This document shows positions 1 to 15,000 of a DNA stretch of 64,000 nucleotides, piece by piece. Made by a program: the position numbers and the translations under genes. The notes under the pieces were generated by a model. It was not told where the DNA came from and did no database searches. It was given only the letters and a program-made list of their open reading frames with translations. Origin of the DNA: Baylisascaris procyonis (taxonomy: Eukaryota; Nematoda; Chromadorea; Rhabditida; Ascarididae). Where the stretch lies: NCBI GenBank assembly GCA_037389465.1, contig JAZARR010000123.1, positions 2,612,501 through 2,676,500 on the forward strand, read 5' to 3'. How positions within the stretch are numbered: the first letter of the stretch is position 1; the number at the start of each line of letters is the position of its first letter.

Positions 1-355
1 ATTGATTGTTGCTCATGACTTGTCTGCTCAAGGATTTCTGATCTAGAAAATCAGAAAATTCTTGCAAAATACTCAACTCAGAAGTCATTTCTTTCCCAAA
101 TAAAAATTCCTATAGCAACAACTGTTGGTTATGCAGTATAATTCATAACGGCCGAAATGAAGATCATATTCATATTCCTATCTAATGACATTTCATCACT
201 ATAATCTATATTTAAGCCACAAATGCATAAGAAGAAAATGACCTGCTTTGGCATCATCTGACAAACCCATTCGTTGTTATCGACTCTTAGAAGTCGGTAT
301 ATTAGACGATGCATTATGGTAATGTCCATGTGTTCACGTATGTACTCGCGGGTGC
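1..355 (-). CDS. Internal exons of an unidentified gene running off the left edge
   Basis: Two minus-strand exons are visible. The upstream exon (355 down to 243) starts after an AG in phase 1 and ends at CAG|GTCATT in phase 0. The next (109 down to the window edge) starts after CTATAG in phase 0. Joined, they read through without a stop and include the peptides RVDNNEWVCQMMPKQ and EFLFGKEMTSELSILQEF. The product is hydrophilic, acidic/basic mixed and predicted helical, with no signal peptide or membrane segment here. The plus strand opposite the 1-109 exon is closed in the competing frames I checked, which supports the minus reading. A third exon at 5853-6011 ends in the phase this pair needs. 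I do not recognise the family. The rest of the gene lies outside the window. Confidence 0.5.
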
Positions 356-1252
356 CTGCTTTTCAAACAATTTTGACTCAGCAATTGATAACACTAGAGT
401 TGCCGTATTGATAACTACAAGATCGAACTTTTATATTATGTCGCCAATTTCGGAAAAAGCTTATGTTCCTCCAGATACAGAAAAATTCTCGTCTATATTT
501 GGCTTCAAATTTTTCTTCTCAGAGCACTCAGGAAGATCCTTCTTCTCAGAATTTTGCACTAACACTACGAAGATTTGAAATACAAGATTAAAGGATAAAT
601 AAAACTTTTGTAATTCCTTCCACAATAATGATAACATTTTATTAGTTCATCATCTGTGCAGAATGTAAAAATCGCATATCCCGTCGACTCTTTCGATACG
701 CTCTTCACCTGCTCAATTGGCACTCAACCGGCTAGGCCGTTCGCTTCGTTGTCACGCCATAGCAGTTTTTTTTTTTTATTAGAATATGCTTGTAGCTTAT
801 CGGCTTAAGTTTGCAACTAAATATAGGAAATGCGTAACGCTTGCATTAGAAAACCAACATTGAGCAGGAGTCTTCTTGCAAATTAGCTCATGAATAGAAA
901 ATTCCAATCCACTTGGGTGCTTAGCTCACTTTGTCCGGAGGCCAATAAAAAAATTATTTAAGTTCCCATGCAATTCTTCAACATTTGTCACTTCAACAGA
1001 CTGTTGCTATTTAGGAAATACCCCTATAGTGCCCCACGCAATTCGTGAGAGATAAAAATTCGAGTCTACGTAGCAGTGTCTGTGCTTTTGCAAAATGTAC
1101 TGAAAGCGCTCTTATGCAATGTGACTATTTTGCCTCCGGCATGTGTACTTAGCTGTCACAATATTCAGCTGATCTGCAAAAGAAACGTAATCACGATTGC
1201 CATCACCTGCGCAAATCTCGCCCCTGTTGGTAATTCCGCAAATTATATAAGT

Positions 1253-1302
<50 letters not shown>

Positions 1303-4300
1303 TTTTGACGCAGCTGCCGTTCAAGGAGCATTCGTAGTTGAAAACCATTCAGAAGAGATGAAATATGGTTATAAGATATGGTCAGGCTCTTCTAAAACCA
1401 ACAAAAAAATATGACTACACTAAGCACCAACGCAGATGACAGTTGTCAACGTGGGCTGATGAAGAAAATCTGTTTCAGCACGAATTCACGTACAATCAGA
1501 GTGAGCTCTCATATCGTAAAAATCCAGTAAACAAGAAGACGAAGTTTTATTGGAGCCGGCATCCTTAATAATGAGAAGCGCAACTTTGCATTAATGTAAC
1601 CCTAATGTTCAATCACCTTACCGACAAACACAATTTATTCTTTCAACGATTACCTTTCGACTGCATTTAAACAGCTATATAATAATTATTAGTTGATAGA
1701 TACGAAAGATGTGGCCATTGTTGCGAACGAAATTCAATTGAAGTGACCAGTAGAGCTGCATTGCCACTAAGCGAATATTATTTAAAGGGACATCTGAACA
1801 AACATGGAAGATTCTGCGACCGATAGCGACGGTCAAATAAAAAACGATTTCATTGCAATGGGCAGGCGTACCAATTTTTGCGTTCATGTGCTTCACCCAT
1901 AAGCTGCTGCTAATGCTTTACTGCTAGCGTTCAACTATCATTGTCGTTCAGTTGTCGTTTCGCACTTGCGCAGGTGCCATATGCCTGAATGAAATGAAGT
2001 AATTCAGCAAATTAAATAATAACACGATAAATTATCTTGGCTATTCCCATAGAACTTATAAATCATAATCGTGCTACTAAAACGTGAAAATTAAAGGAAA
2101 TACTTGAATTCTATGCATTCTATAATAGCTGCTTCATGTTATGCAAAGGGCTGAATTGGGTTTTCTTTCAAACGGTTTTCTTTAGGAATTTCCACTAAGT
2201 GGTACTGCTAGTGACCTCGCAAATATTTTTATGGTCATATTCGGATATCTACTATTTTGAGTCATACTTTCCAATGCAAAACAAAACGACTACAATTCGC
2301 GATTGGCGATAGATGTGCGGAATAAAGCAGCAATGTTCCAGCTGAGACTACGCTGAGTCATTGAATTTGTAATGCCACTCTTTATGTTGACAGCCAGAAC
2401 GTATCTAATGACAATTGTTGCTTTTTTCTAGTGTCGAGGAATGCCAACATTCACGCGTCTCCAATTGTACCGATTTTTGTGGATTCCGCTGGCAAATTTA
2501 GCTATAACAGGCGTCGCAAACGCTATGAGCATTCCATGTACGGATGAAAAATATTGTTGGAAGAGCAGTGTTTCTCAATGAGTCGAGAGCTCCATAATGG
2601 ATTTTGAATGGATCTTGTGCTTGAATATGATGCTACAAGCTGTCGCTTTTAAATGCTCAGGTTTTTTTAAAAAGTTTATTCGAATAAAAAGTAATGACGT
2701 TAGTTTGTGCATAATGCATCCTCAGGAAAATGTACTTCTCAGCTCAGTCTCGCAACACATTTTTTATATGTTTTCAATTAACAAAAAGCTTAAAGCGACG
2801 TAATCTCAGCCTCTCTTCTCTTCAAAATTCTCCCTCTCCTCCTGTCGAGACGGAAAGCTTCATCCCCAGGAAGCGTTGATTATTAAGCCGCATGCGGCAA
2901 CGAAGCATGAAATGAAAACTGCACAGACTGAACTTGTTCAGTGGTGACACAAAAGTATCTTCTGAGTAAAGTAGATACTGGGAATGGAGCCTGTACTCGC
3001 ATTTCGCGAATATCTGGAAAAGCGCATGCGCTTGCGCTGTTGTGTATCGGACTCTTTAGATGTGCATGCAGTTGAGGGGGCAAAAGAAGAGCGGTCCTTT
3101 TGCACAGCCCTTCCGATAATGCTTTGATAGATGTTTTAGAAGCGAGGTAGTTAACTTCTCCAAAAAAAGTACTCAAATTGGAAGGGAATTTGCTGGCCAA
3201 ATAAAGATCGGCAAGCGCTCGAATGCAACGAAATAGCTTCTTCGGCACATAACAGAATTTATAGATCTACCGTTGAATGCGAAAGCGATTAGCTAAGCAC
3301 TAACTCATTGTTCTTTGAATGTTCTTGCAATCGGCTGCTGGGCCAAGTCAATTGCAAACTTGGTCTAATCTTTAAAGCTTTCTGACAAATCATTATGCTT
3401 CTTTCTCTTGTTGTCGAATAAATACTTGGAAGTGAATGAAAGCCCACAGTAGCGAAGTTACAAGTGACCATGAGAGGATTTTCACCAGTCTCTCTGGTCC
3501 GATTTGGCCTCTGTTTACAGACCTTAAGCGCAGACGACGGCAAAGAAAACAAAACATGACTGTAGCAGTCCGGCAACCAGTTGTCATACATAAAGAGGAT
3601 AGACGGATTACAAATAGGAATATCTCGTTTACCCGCTGGAATGATGCTGTATGTGAAGCACAATTTCAAGTCTTAATTGGTTCGTGCAAATTTAAAACCG
3701 GAAGAGAAATCAAAGATTGTTAAATAGAGCATGGATCATAGTGATGTCTGGCAAGTTGTCTTCGTCGTTGCATCAGAATCCCTAGTTGATTTATGCGCAT
3801 TGTAGTACGGATGCTATTGCTTCGTGCTGCACACTGTCATCACATCCAACGATAGCCGTTCCCGTTCCTGTAGTTTTCGTCGCTTTCTATGTTATAGCGC
3901 TATTGAACGATACCGCAACATATAAACTTAGTGAACAGATAGAAGAAAGTTGTCGCTCCGCTCAGAACTCAGCCATACCGCATAAATAATTAAACATGTT
4001 GCACTACTCGCTTGCGGAGACAGGTGGGGGATTCGTTCTCCTCTCTCCTCTACCGTCCGTGAAGGACTCAAGAACTGCTGGAAAGGAGGAGGACAATCAA
4101 ATCTGCTGATCCCATGTAAAGCGAGAGCATAAACGACGAAAGTCGAAATCGCTAAGACTTGAAAATGCTGTTTTGAATTTTCTGAATCTTTTCGCCATCA
4201 AAAAAGTCGTTGTCGAAGACCATACTGGCAATTCCCATTCTGGGCACCTTCCTATTTACTAATAAGTGATATCACATTTCGAACCACAGAGAAGCAAATC

Positions 4301-5852
4301 GGCACCTTCACACAATATCAACATTCCCGATTTCTGCACTAGAGGTGGTTGAAACAGGTATTTGATTGGTGATTCTCTAATAGCGATCTTTTCCTTCTTT
4401 GATAATGAGCGCTTAAGAGTAAAAATGGTGCGAGTTAGGGTGAAAAATCCCTATTGTCATTTAGTGGTCTCAGCATAAGATAGAGGAAGATCACTGGCAA
4501 GAATTTGACAAAAATCAAACGAAAAGGTGGTCTTAACGAAAAACACTTCAGCTCATTTCGGAACTTTCCATATGGCTGGTGGAAACTGCAGAAAATGCAT
4601 TTTTTTACTGCGAGCTGACGTGAAAATTTTACATTCAACCTTATTGATCCTCTAGTTGCACCAGGAACACTCAGACGGCGATGAATCCACTCATGAACTT
4701 TGCACGACCAAAGGGCGGGAAACGCGCAATCGGACGGATACCGGAGGATGGAGTCTGAATTCTAAAGCAACTGAGAAAGCTGATTTCTTGGCTGAAAGAT
4801 TCTTTTCGAAAGAATTCAGTTGAGAAGATCGCTTCTGCAATAAGTAATAATTGTTGGATATGCTCTTTCATGGAAATTTCGTTCACTTTTTCTTATTATA
4901 ACCCTGTCAGAAATTCATTATATTTACTTTCTAATTGATTTTATGATTTATTTTCCTCTAAGAAGATAATGCTGATAACATGTTGAATTAGTAGTGCTCA
5001 ATGAGTCACTCTTCATTTCTGATGCCAAAAATAGCATATCGCACTGCAATCTGGTTAGTGAGATTTGCGCAAATTGTCGCTTACAACGATGAAAATTCTG
5101 TGGCGAAGCCAATCGACAAAAAAAAAATAGAGTAAACTGCGTTCTAAGTGGCAAGAGAGGAGGGAATATTGTGAGCGATGAACTAAAGAAAACGGCTGGA
5201 GTGGATAGCAAGAACCAGCTATGGAATGCAGCTCGTGCTATTTGGTCGCTTAGCAGTTCTGTAACCAAAACTAAGCAACCGAACAGTACACCGACATTAT
5301 TGTTGATCTCAATTGATTACTACGCAAAGCAGTGTTTCACCTTTAAAACTGTCCAATGGTGGAGATACTTTCTCTGGTCGTACTCTCTTTTCCTTGTACT
5401 CCTAAACTCGTATCTCAGAAGGTCTTTCTCATGTGCCACTAGAAACAAAAATACCGATCGATTATTAGTTTTCAAAAGTTGGTGCTGGGCAAGTATTCAG
5501 CAAGATCGGTTGAAAAAAATTGGTGCTGAAATCATACCAGCCTTGAAGAGTGTTATGTGGAATGATTGCAAAGTCGCTGTGAATTTTATGACCACATAAA
5601 TAATCAAGAACGATAAGAAAGCACCAAGAAAAAATATGTGGTTGGGCGGTATTGCTGAACATTTTTGTATCTGAGGAATGCAAAATGACCATCTGCCATC
5701 GTTAGTGCTGCTGATGCCATCATAGGCGACTAACTTTATGCTCTTCCTCTAGATGGATCAAAGGCTACATGCCGCTAGAAGATGCAGTGTTGCTTGATGG
5801 GTTAGGTTCACTGAATTTTCCTGCGCTCCACTGCATTAATGCGCTTGCATAC
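356..5852. other. Putative intron or non-coding DNA with a (TA)n tract
   Basis: No exon chain can be supported here. The stretch contains a TA repeat at about 1258-1299 and several ORFs of 60-142 codons, including minus-strand ones at 2883-3248 and 3289-3669 and a plus-strand one at 5171-5599. None has convincing flanking splice signals or a recognisable motif. If the exons at 243-355 and 5853-6011 belong together, most of this is one large intron. Confidence 0.4.
1258..1299. repeat. (TA)n microsatellite
   Basis: An uninterrupted alternating TA run of about 42 bases. It creates artificial YIYIYI-type ORFs on both strands. Confidence 0.95.
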
Positions 5853-6011
5853 CGCGGTCTTCATTTTCCGAACTACGGTACCGAATTCTAGGCAACGGAG
5901 CAACCCATGACCCATGCGGGATGAAATGCGGAAGTAGGTTTTCAATGAGCTCTCCTCGCACGCATTTGCATTCGTTTACTCTTCGGATCGTCGAACAAAT
6001 CATGGCTTCTT
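5853..6011 (-). CDS. Probable further exon of the left-edge minus-strand gene
   Basis: A minus-strand exon follows the pyrimidine-rich tract TTTTTTCTCCAAG and ends at CGCG|GTATGC. It is open throughout. It starts in phase 1 and ends in phase 1, so it splices in frame onto the exon at 243-355, whose first complete codons are ACC CGC GAG. The translation contains MICSTIRRVNECKCVRGEL followed by LLPHFIPHGSWVAPLP and RYRSSENEDR. Three cysteines fall close together near its start. The intron to the next exon would be about 5.5 kb, long for a nematode, so an exon may be missing between them. No family was recognised. Confidence 0.4.
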
Positions 6012-9000
6012 CTTGGAGAAAAAACGGTAAATAAACAAAGAAAAAACAAACCAAAACCGACGCCCTGTCAACGAATGGCATAAGTTTGCGATGCTTTTGT
6101 CTTAGGGAAACGAATTGTTTGTTTTTTTTTCAGTGAGTCAGCTAAAGGAAGTTGATCAAGCATGCTATAGGATGTGGCACGACACGCGCTCCAACATTCC
6201 GCTCATCTCATTAATCAGTAACATATGTTTCTTGGAAATATAACGGATGGTACCATCATATTTTCAGTGATCCATCCTTTAGCACAAATCGTTGAGAAAG
6301 TGAACCTGTTGCAAATAAATCGGTGTGGAGGTTTTTAGCTCATAGCACCTTTAAAACTTTTTGGAGTTCGTCGACCAGCAGGAAATATTGAATGATCATT
6401 AAAGCTGCAAACAATATTCAACTTTATTTGTTCACGAGTTGAAACAAGCGCACAAACAGACAGACATAGACACAGTTATACATACGCACCAAGGACAAAC
6501 CATCATCGTGGGCTTTGCAAAGCAACCTTGCAGGTACGGACAACAAAAGTGAAATTATGCGAATAGCGCTACTTTTATATCACCACAGTTAAAGCTACCG
6601 GAATATTCTTAGAGAAGACAATCGCTGACGAGCAAGACCTTCAAGTAGTGACATATAGCGCTGATATGAGAGCCTTCTAACGGGTTGCATTCGCTTGTAC
6701 TCATGACTGCACTTCCACCTACTAGTTCGAATGGCCAAAGGTGATTCCATGGGATTAAGACTGAAATGCTGAGAGGAGTATTAACTGCAGAGGGGTTCTC
6801 ATCGTTTCCATAATGGCGCTGAGTTACAGCACGTATAGTTTTAATGTGGCCTAATGTAACATTTACAGATCACTAGTTACTTCTCACAATGTTTAAACCG
6901 ATGTTTCGGTTTTGCATCAGCACAAATCCGGCTTTATGGCAATGTTACGTCACGAATTCTTGGCAGATTTACGTATAGATTTCGGTATGATCCGCAATGT
7001 GGAAGCATTTGCGAGAAACAGGATGCATTTAGATAGGTCCCTAATGAAAATTAAGAAGGTAAGACGATTTAGAAAAAGGTCTTTAGGATAACTGCTTCCC
7101 TGTTGAGGCATACGATCATGTTTTAAAGTAAGCCTGTTTCACGAGCACTTTACTGCCTGTATATGGAGAGCATCTGTGAAAATTAGGAGGTTTGACCGAC
7201 CTGTATTGATACCAATACGAATATTTATTTTCTCATTTGGTAGATGGGGCACACAGAACATGTTGAGAGTTCAGAGCAAGGCAAACGACATCTCAACTAT
7301 ATGCTTGGCGTTTTCGCTGCCATTCCTGTGCGGTAGACCAGAAACTGCAAGAGATCAGGAAAGCGGATTTCGAAAAGGCTGAATCCCTAATTGTTGATCT
7401 CATCTGTTCTCCTTAACATAGCCAACGCGTTCCACGATATTGATTCAAACAATGGCCTAATTCGTTCGATAAACGGTGAACGTTCCAACTGAACAAAATT
7501 TCAATGTGCACCACTAACACAGTAAAAACGCACGGTCGAGCTGAAACTAAGGTCGTGTCTGTCGTCACTGCAGAAGACCTCAACAGTTGCAACTGTCGCT
7601 TCTCTCCAACGATATACTGGGGAGGTATAGGACTTTCGGATAATCTACAGCTCCATTGAAAGAGATAAAATTTCATCATTGCAACATTAAGTACTGCATA
7701 ATTTCTTCTTATTAAGACTTGAGATTGCGCAATCAATATTCAGAATATCAGGCGATCGTTGAATTGAGCCGATCCAGCAATTTTTTCACGCAATGCTGTT
7801 GCACCATTGAAATATTCGTATAGCGTTGCATTGTGAATAGCCGTCCCTCGATAAGCTATGAAGACAAGCTGCAGCAGCCATATCTCAAAAATTTTATCTA
7901 CCAGAACATAATCATCAGCACCTGTTGAAGAAGACGCCTCATGCTAAGCTGAAGCAACTTTTATAAGACGGCTTAACATAAGACAGCTCTATGACATGGA
8001 AGAACTTTTCGACTTAATCTGAGCATTACTGGTGCTTCATCCAATCTCCTGTTTCTATTCATCGTAGTTGGTGGGCTGATCAGTTTTCTTGGTAACTGGG
8101 AGGAAAACCTCCGACGACCTCAAGGTAACATGCCTTCAAGAAATCGAAAGAAAGCTGCAATGCTTCTGAAAGACAGCCGGACGGATTAATACAGTTTTCA
8201 TGTACTGCTGTGACGCTCTTATGTCTGATTCCTCCTTTCATATGCAATTTTTCAAAACTCGTAAACAGCATATTCGTATTAGGGGGTTCCTTCTATTCCT
8301 GATCGATCTTTAAGCAAACAATGTCAACTTTGCCGGCTGCGCTGCATGCAATATCGACAAATATATGAAGCGTCCAACCGGGATGCTATTTGTGAGTGTG
8401 CTTGGATTAAACTTGTCACGGGGCAAGCAAAGGACTTACCAAATCACGCCCAGATAAGACTGGTTCTGAGGTCGCACAAATTGACGCTTAATCATTATAC
8501 CAATGCGGACAATGGCAATAGATGCTTCATTTTGATGTCGCGAACAACACGCTCTAATCGCCATTAAGCCAGCATTCGATCTTCAGCGGTCACAAATACC
8601 CCTCTCACTCCTTATTTGATCCAACTTGTGCGCATATATCGCAACTAACATTTCACTGCTATAAATACTTACGGGACTGATCCATTTTAAGCCACTTACA
8701 AGCTCCCCTTTTGTGAGGTTGCAAACGGCGGCATTTCTGGCATTATTATGACCACTATAAATGGCTTAAAGACGGGTCGATTTTGCGGCGGTCATCTTAC
8801 TCACGATTGCGCACCGAACCGGAACTATGATCCTCGAAGCGTAAGACAATAGAGAGCAAATCTGGATAGCGTTTCTTTTAATATCGAAGTTCTTTCGCAA
8901 ATTTATAGATAAAATTCAAAAGAATACCAAACCATTTCAAGATTGCAACCACTCCTGCCGTCCGATATCTTAAAGGAATTCAAGAATGTCCTTATTTCGA

Positions 9001-12000
9001 CTGCTGTATTCTGCATCTAAGTAAAGGCGATTACAGCTGGAGATTGAAATGCAGCGATTCAAAAGTTTACCATGTTTCTTTCGACTCTCACAACTTTCCA
9101 ACGAAAACCCCTGATCACATCACTTATTTCAATAGTATGTCGCCTGATATAGGAGAGGTTCGTAGTGCATAGGAGGCAAATAAAAATGACCGGCTTGTTA
9201 ATGCTGTCCCTGAAGGAGCTAAATGTTTTCATTTACATTGTTGAAATACAAAATTTTCTCGTTCCTGGCAAGAGTTGAAGGCAAAAAGAAGGTTGATGAT
9301 TTCAGCTGAATATTACTATCAAAAAAATATCGACAAAAGAGGCATTTTGAAATTCTCATTGATCCTTTACATCGGCACGTAAAAGCACATGCAGGGACGA
9401 GCACTTGTTTTCGATATACAAAGTTTTTTTTAAAGAAGTGTTTAATATTCTCCTTTCACTGGAAAGTAAATATCTCATAGTGGGTTACCAGCTCTGATAT
9501 TATCGAGTGCGGATACGTTCAACGCCGATAACTACAATGCTGTGTTGTTGTATTTGACGGGACATACAAAGTTATAAAGTAAACCCTTATCCAAATGAAG
9601 CCAGAGGGGATCAACTAAGTGGTTTTTTGGCTGAAATTCGTAGTATCAAAAAACGAAAAGATAAAATTTTTGATTTATCTTCTAGAAATTGAGCTGCAAT
9701 TTTTGTCATCGAAAAAAGTAGATAGTTTTCAATAAGTCTCAACACAATTTTAAGGAAACGCTTGCTATAGAAATTCATTCGACAAAGTGAAGTGCTATCC
9801 TTAAGTGGAACACGAGGCACCACCAACAATTATTGTGACGTGCATTGTACGTCAATCATTTCATGAATCCCTTTATGAAGATGGCCGCATTGTATAACGT
9901 TATAAGTGCCGCGCTCAACTAGACTCACAATATAGGGCATCATAAATGAGCATTCAAAAAACTTGCTCTATACTAAACTGCAAACAAATCATCTTCTGCT
10001 TAGATCATAGTGAAAAAGAAAGAGCTCTACGATATGAATAGAATTGCAGATCTCTGGCTATTTCCGTTAGAAAGCGCTCAGTTCACACATATCGAGCGCG
10101 TTATTCGAATAAGTTGCTGAGATGATCGCATATGCTTTTATTTGCTAATAAGTGAAGAGGCCTGAATTGAATGGCGGCAATGACGTGAAATTGGATGCTT
10201 TTTGATGCAAAAAAAATTCGATGGCACACTTTTTTCATGGCACACTATGCTAGTGAAGGGTTGCAGAAAAGAAAAACAAGTATGTCCAGACGCAACGACA
10301 GCTAATATAGCGTCAGGAGACAGATGTGCTATCATCGTTGAAACACCATACTCGAAATTACCCTCATCTCTTTTTTCAAGCATCGAAATTACTCGATCAT
10401 GAATTCGTAGATGACCACAATACTCGAATTTAATTGAATCTTAGCTCATTCGCTCTGGCGTATTCCATTCCGTTTCTGATTACTGTTTTTTTCCACGTCG
10501 CGCTTTCTTCGTTTCAGTGAATATCAATGTAGTAGGTCAAGATACCGAGTTTAGGGGCCTCGAGATATCCTTTCATGATGGCTGTTCGCATATGTTGTTG
10601 TCGTTTTGTCGTTTGCCTATGATAGCAGCCTTCATTACGATGCCAGGATAAATGTATGCTCTACTGTCTTTTAGCTAATACAACTTATGTTTTTTAGTCT
10701 ATTATAATAAGTCAGCCAACGTTCAATTAGCATACCCCACTTTCTGTGTGCATAGTGCGCTAATTTTTTTATCACATATAAACGAAATCAAAACAAATAA
10801 ATGCAATGGCATTGTGTCATCGCTCGATGACGTTTGTGAACCATTTTAGGGATGCATGACGATTCACAAAGATGCTGCACAGGACAAACGAAGATGACTC
10901 TATACACCAGAGGCTCCTAACTCCGCCCAATGTCGACCTCGAAATATCCTTTATGATCGTCTTCCTGCGCGTTGAATACCCTTCCTCGCTTTTGAGTTTA
11001 CGCCACCTCAAGCGTTGCCATTTCCTTTCCTCTAAGTAGACTGAGGTCACTGATTCTGGTCGACGCATCATTCTTTTTTTTTTAATATTCAAACCAGAAG
11101 AAACTCGAGGTGCCGGAGCTTAGCGGTTGCTAATCAGAGCCCGAACCCATATCCGAACGTTATTTTCATCGACATCAGTTTCTTCTATACGATCTGCTTA
11201 TCTTGCCTCCATGATTTTTGCTTTATAGATTTCTGCTGCTGTGAAAGTGCTTATAAGATTACAATAGTAAGCAAATAAACAGGCTACTTTATATGCAGAG
11301 ACTTTTGAGTACTTTCATTCACTTTGGTTTAATTTTGAGAGAGAAACTCATTATTTGAAAGGGAGAAAATTTACTCAAAAGTGATTTGCTTGTATTGCTT
11401 CATTGTCTCGGTTAGAAATTAATTATCGACAAGCATCTCCATCGACATACAAGTTCTTATCAATACAGTCGACACCTCGGCTTGTTTTCACTCTTATTGC
11501 ATTATCTACATAGAAGCCGTACATCATGCGCAATAGGTGACTTGTTTTCTCCTTTCTTGCAAACGAACAGTGTAAAAGTGCTGCCGTAGAGAGTATAATC
11601 ATATAAGAGCTACTTGAAGAGTGCTGAAGGCAGATAAATTTGCTGATTTAGACATGTTAAAATTTAGCGAGCAACGCCAAATAATTATCAACGATGCCCT
11701 TTCCCTTGGAGCCACCAGATGACCGTCAACAGTCCCCTTTCATATTTAGTGTCGCTTTTTGGATAACACACGTAACAATGCGTCCCATGTTATTAGTTTA
11801 TTACTAACCCCAAAATTCATCAGTTTAGATTGACCCTTGTCGCCACATCTCTGGTGATAAGGCAGAATTCTATCGCATATGAAAATATCCTATATTCCCT
11901 TCAGCAAAGTAAATCTTGAAAGCTAAACGACGCTATAGCTTTCACATTGAAATGGCGACGCTTGAAGCTCGTTCAGAGAGATTTTCTATATCCTCCCAAG

Positions 12001-15000
12001 GCGATAGACGGTGTGAACAATCGTCTATGGTGGTGTGAACAGCGTAGAACAACAATACTCTCCAGTGTCGTTTCTATTTCGCAGAGTTACGTTTTTCACA
12101 ATTATTCTACGATTATATTCTCGAAATCGGAACCCAGAAGGAATAACCGAATTTGGAGTTTCAGAATCGAAATCAGACCTTGTAACCCTATTTAGATTGA
12201 AGGGTAATATATTTCAGAAACTCATTTTCGTTTTTTTTGCCGGTATTTCTGATTGGATGAGCATTGTAAGATGAACCTCATAAAGTCACATTTCTTACTG
12301 TCGTGGATATGCACAAGCTCAGTTGGCATAAGGATTGAGCTACGCTTTTAATCGCTCGTACGCTTTTGATCGTATCGCTCGTGGATGTGCACAAACTTTT
12401 GATCGCTCGAAAAAGAGACGAGAAATCAGCATACTTTTAGACATATTTTTGCCAATAATTTTTGCTGCGAACCTTTAATAAATATCTTTAAATTACGTTG
12501 GCCTTCCTACCAATAAGCCGAAACAAACGATATTAATGTCGCAATGCCTCAGCAATCTATATTTACAAGCCTTTGTGACAAGGAATTGTTCGTATATTTC
12601 GGTTGCTTAAGTCATCTTAAAAAAAGGCAAAATCAGTGATCATCTATCTCAAAATGGGCTGGCGTTTTCCTTTCACATTTTCTTCTCTGCAATCCTAAAT
12701 TAGTAAAAAAAGAAGTCGTGAAGCTAGACGGCGATGCCATAAGATTCAATCAGGTTCCGCAGGCAGGAAAACTTGTCTAATGCGAGCAACAATCAACAAT
12801 TGGATAATCCTTTGAAAATAGATCGACGCAACGGGGTACCTTTTGCTGTTTCGTTCCGCTCCCCTCTATACCTCAATTCGTCATCGCAAAAGGCGTTCGC
12901 CGAAACTGGCAATAAAACTGCCACTGGTGTTTGGCATGTGAAATTGTGCGAACTTTCTTTAATGTATTATGAGACGTTTACTCGTCTCTGCTCGTTGGAG
13001 AGCACAATGGTCAATCGGTGATTCGAGATAATGTCTGTGGTTCACGATAAACAAGAGGCCTCTTTCTTGGCGGCTTCAGCTCTGCTTCATTTACCTATTC
13101 AACGGTTGACCTTTTTCCGGCTTTTTCAGCACAACTGACCAAATGATTCCAATCTGTAGGCTGCTGCTGTCATTACTTCAAAACCCCTCGCCTTCCAGCA
13201 CTTTTCAAAAGTCCTTTTTTTTTAGTTGCGCATTAGTGGTTTCATGATCGTTCCCGTAGGCATAACGTAAGCAACTGTCACGTCTTCTGTTCATTTAATG
13301 CTTGCAAAATAATTTTAAATGCGGTTCCGTTGTAAGCTAAGTGGATTGGCTCGTTTTCATTATTTTTATTAAAGCACACTGTGAAATATCACTCTTGCCA
13401 CGATCACCCGAAGGACCCTCAGTGGAAGTGGCCGGAAGTTAGCGAGCCCATTAAAACTTTCTTAGAGACGGCTTTCCAAAACCTAAGAAATAAAAACTCT
13501 AAGAGGCATCATACGAGATATTCGCTAGCACCTAATTTCTCAACACAAGAACTGGCGCATTTATGAGATATTCGCAGGAATAGAAATATTTGATACCTTC
13601 ACCTTGAAACCAAATGGCATACGAAGTTGGGCTTGAGATAGGGCTTGCAGCTGGTTCTTTCAAATCAGATGATATCGCGCGAGAAAACGTTCTTGCCATC
13701 AGCGATCTTTAAACAGCTTGTGATAAACTTGCTGGGTCTTCCAGACTAAAGGTGGCACTTTGGTAGAGTATAACTGATAGCTTTCTGCTGAGCTACATTG
13801 CACGAATGAATTAATATAGCTGTCAACTCCACCTCGCCTCTACTGGGCTATTGGCTTACATACATAGGTGTAAGAGATCTTAGTGGTAACTGAGGTGTAT
13901 TCGTGTGGGATAAGCTCGTACAGAGGTTTAAAAGAGGAGAAGATCAAAAGGAGTTTCGATGAGCACGCTCGAGCATCACGTCTCTCCCAATCGGTTGCGC
14001 CCTAGAAACATCGCAAACTTTCAAACTCAGATGGCTTGAATCAATGATCCCCGAGATTCTCTGTAGTTGCACACTAAGTACTTCGTCACTTGCTCACTTC
14101 GGGGTCCCCAGCTGAATTCTTTCATCGCCAGCTACTTCGGGGGTTCCAGAGAATCTTTGACGGAGCACTAATAATATTGATTCTGATGCAAGATAGATCA
14201 TACGAGAAATCGTGTTTTAGTTCAGATGATTCATTAGAGAAGCTCATAGCATTCTGTTGATTGCGACATTTATCTTTTTTTGCTCCACGTTTAAAAGCGC
14301 GACCTACCTGGCACCGAATTTTTGAAGACTTTCCTTAATTGCGAGGCGGAAATGCCTTCAGTGTTTTGAATCACCTGTACGATAGGTCACAAATGGTACC
14401 CGGTGATGAGAGCTATTACAAACACTTCAGTCTGCGTTATGGTTTTCTAGCATCTAGCAACCGGCTGATACGCCTGTTACACCAATATGAAGAAAGTGGC
14501 AACAAAGGAACGAATTATTTGCAGCAGTTATGTAGCACGGGAAGGATTCGTTAAAATACGACAGCAACTTTAATCGCACTCGATAGCTCGGTGTTAGCTT
14601 CGGAAATTTGTCGGTAAAGTAGTGACCGTCGCACCACGACTTCCCACTTTCCCATTCAAATTCAATTTATTAAATTCAAATGAAATTCAATAAAATACAA
14701 TTTGTGTTTTATCGCTCAGGTGCTCTCTCATCTTTAAATTTTAGCAGAATCCCCTCGCATTTTTGCCATCTCATGTCATTGGCCGTAGATGGTTGACTTT
14801 AATGAAGTCAATACTAAACTTATGAAGTCTTCAAGCCGAAATTGTTGGCAAACTTTTCAGAGAAACCACATCTCAGTCGAAAATTTTTGTACTTTCGTTG
14901 ACCACTCTTTGCGACAAATATATCGCTAGAGAACACTGATTTGAAGTCGAGCAGTGGCACACTTGTGACACCACGTAATCTAGAGAATTCAGTAGCGAAT

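Noticed and set aside
309..578. Plus-strand 89-codon ORF followed by AATAAA at 598-603
   Set aside because: It overlaps a minus-strand exon (243-355) that has splice-site and phase support, and its end is low-complexity (repeated FFSE-type codons).
1112..1348. ORFs with YIYIYI runs (also at 40827-41129)
   Set aside because: They are products of (TA)n microsatellites.
2883..3248. Minus-strand 121-codon ORF
   Set aside because: No signal peptide, no recognisable motif and no paired splice sites; several frames are open around it.
5171..5599. Plus-strand 142-codon ORF
   Set aside because: It starts with GTG, and no splice sites or domain could be seen; it is probably chance in a long intron.
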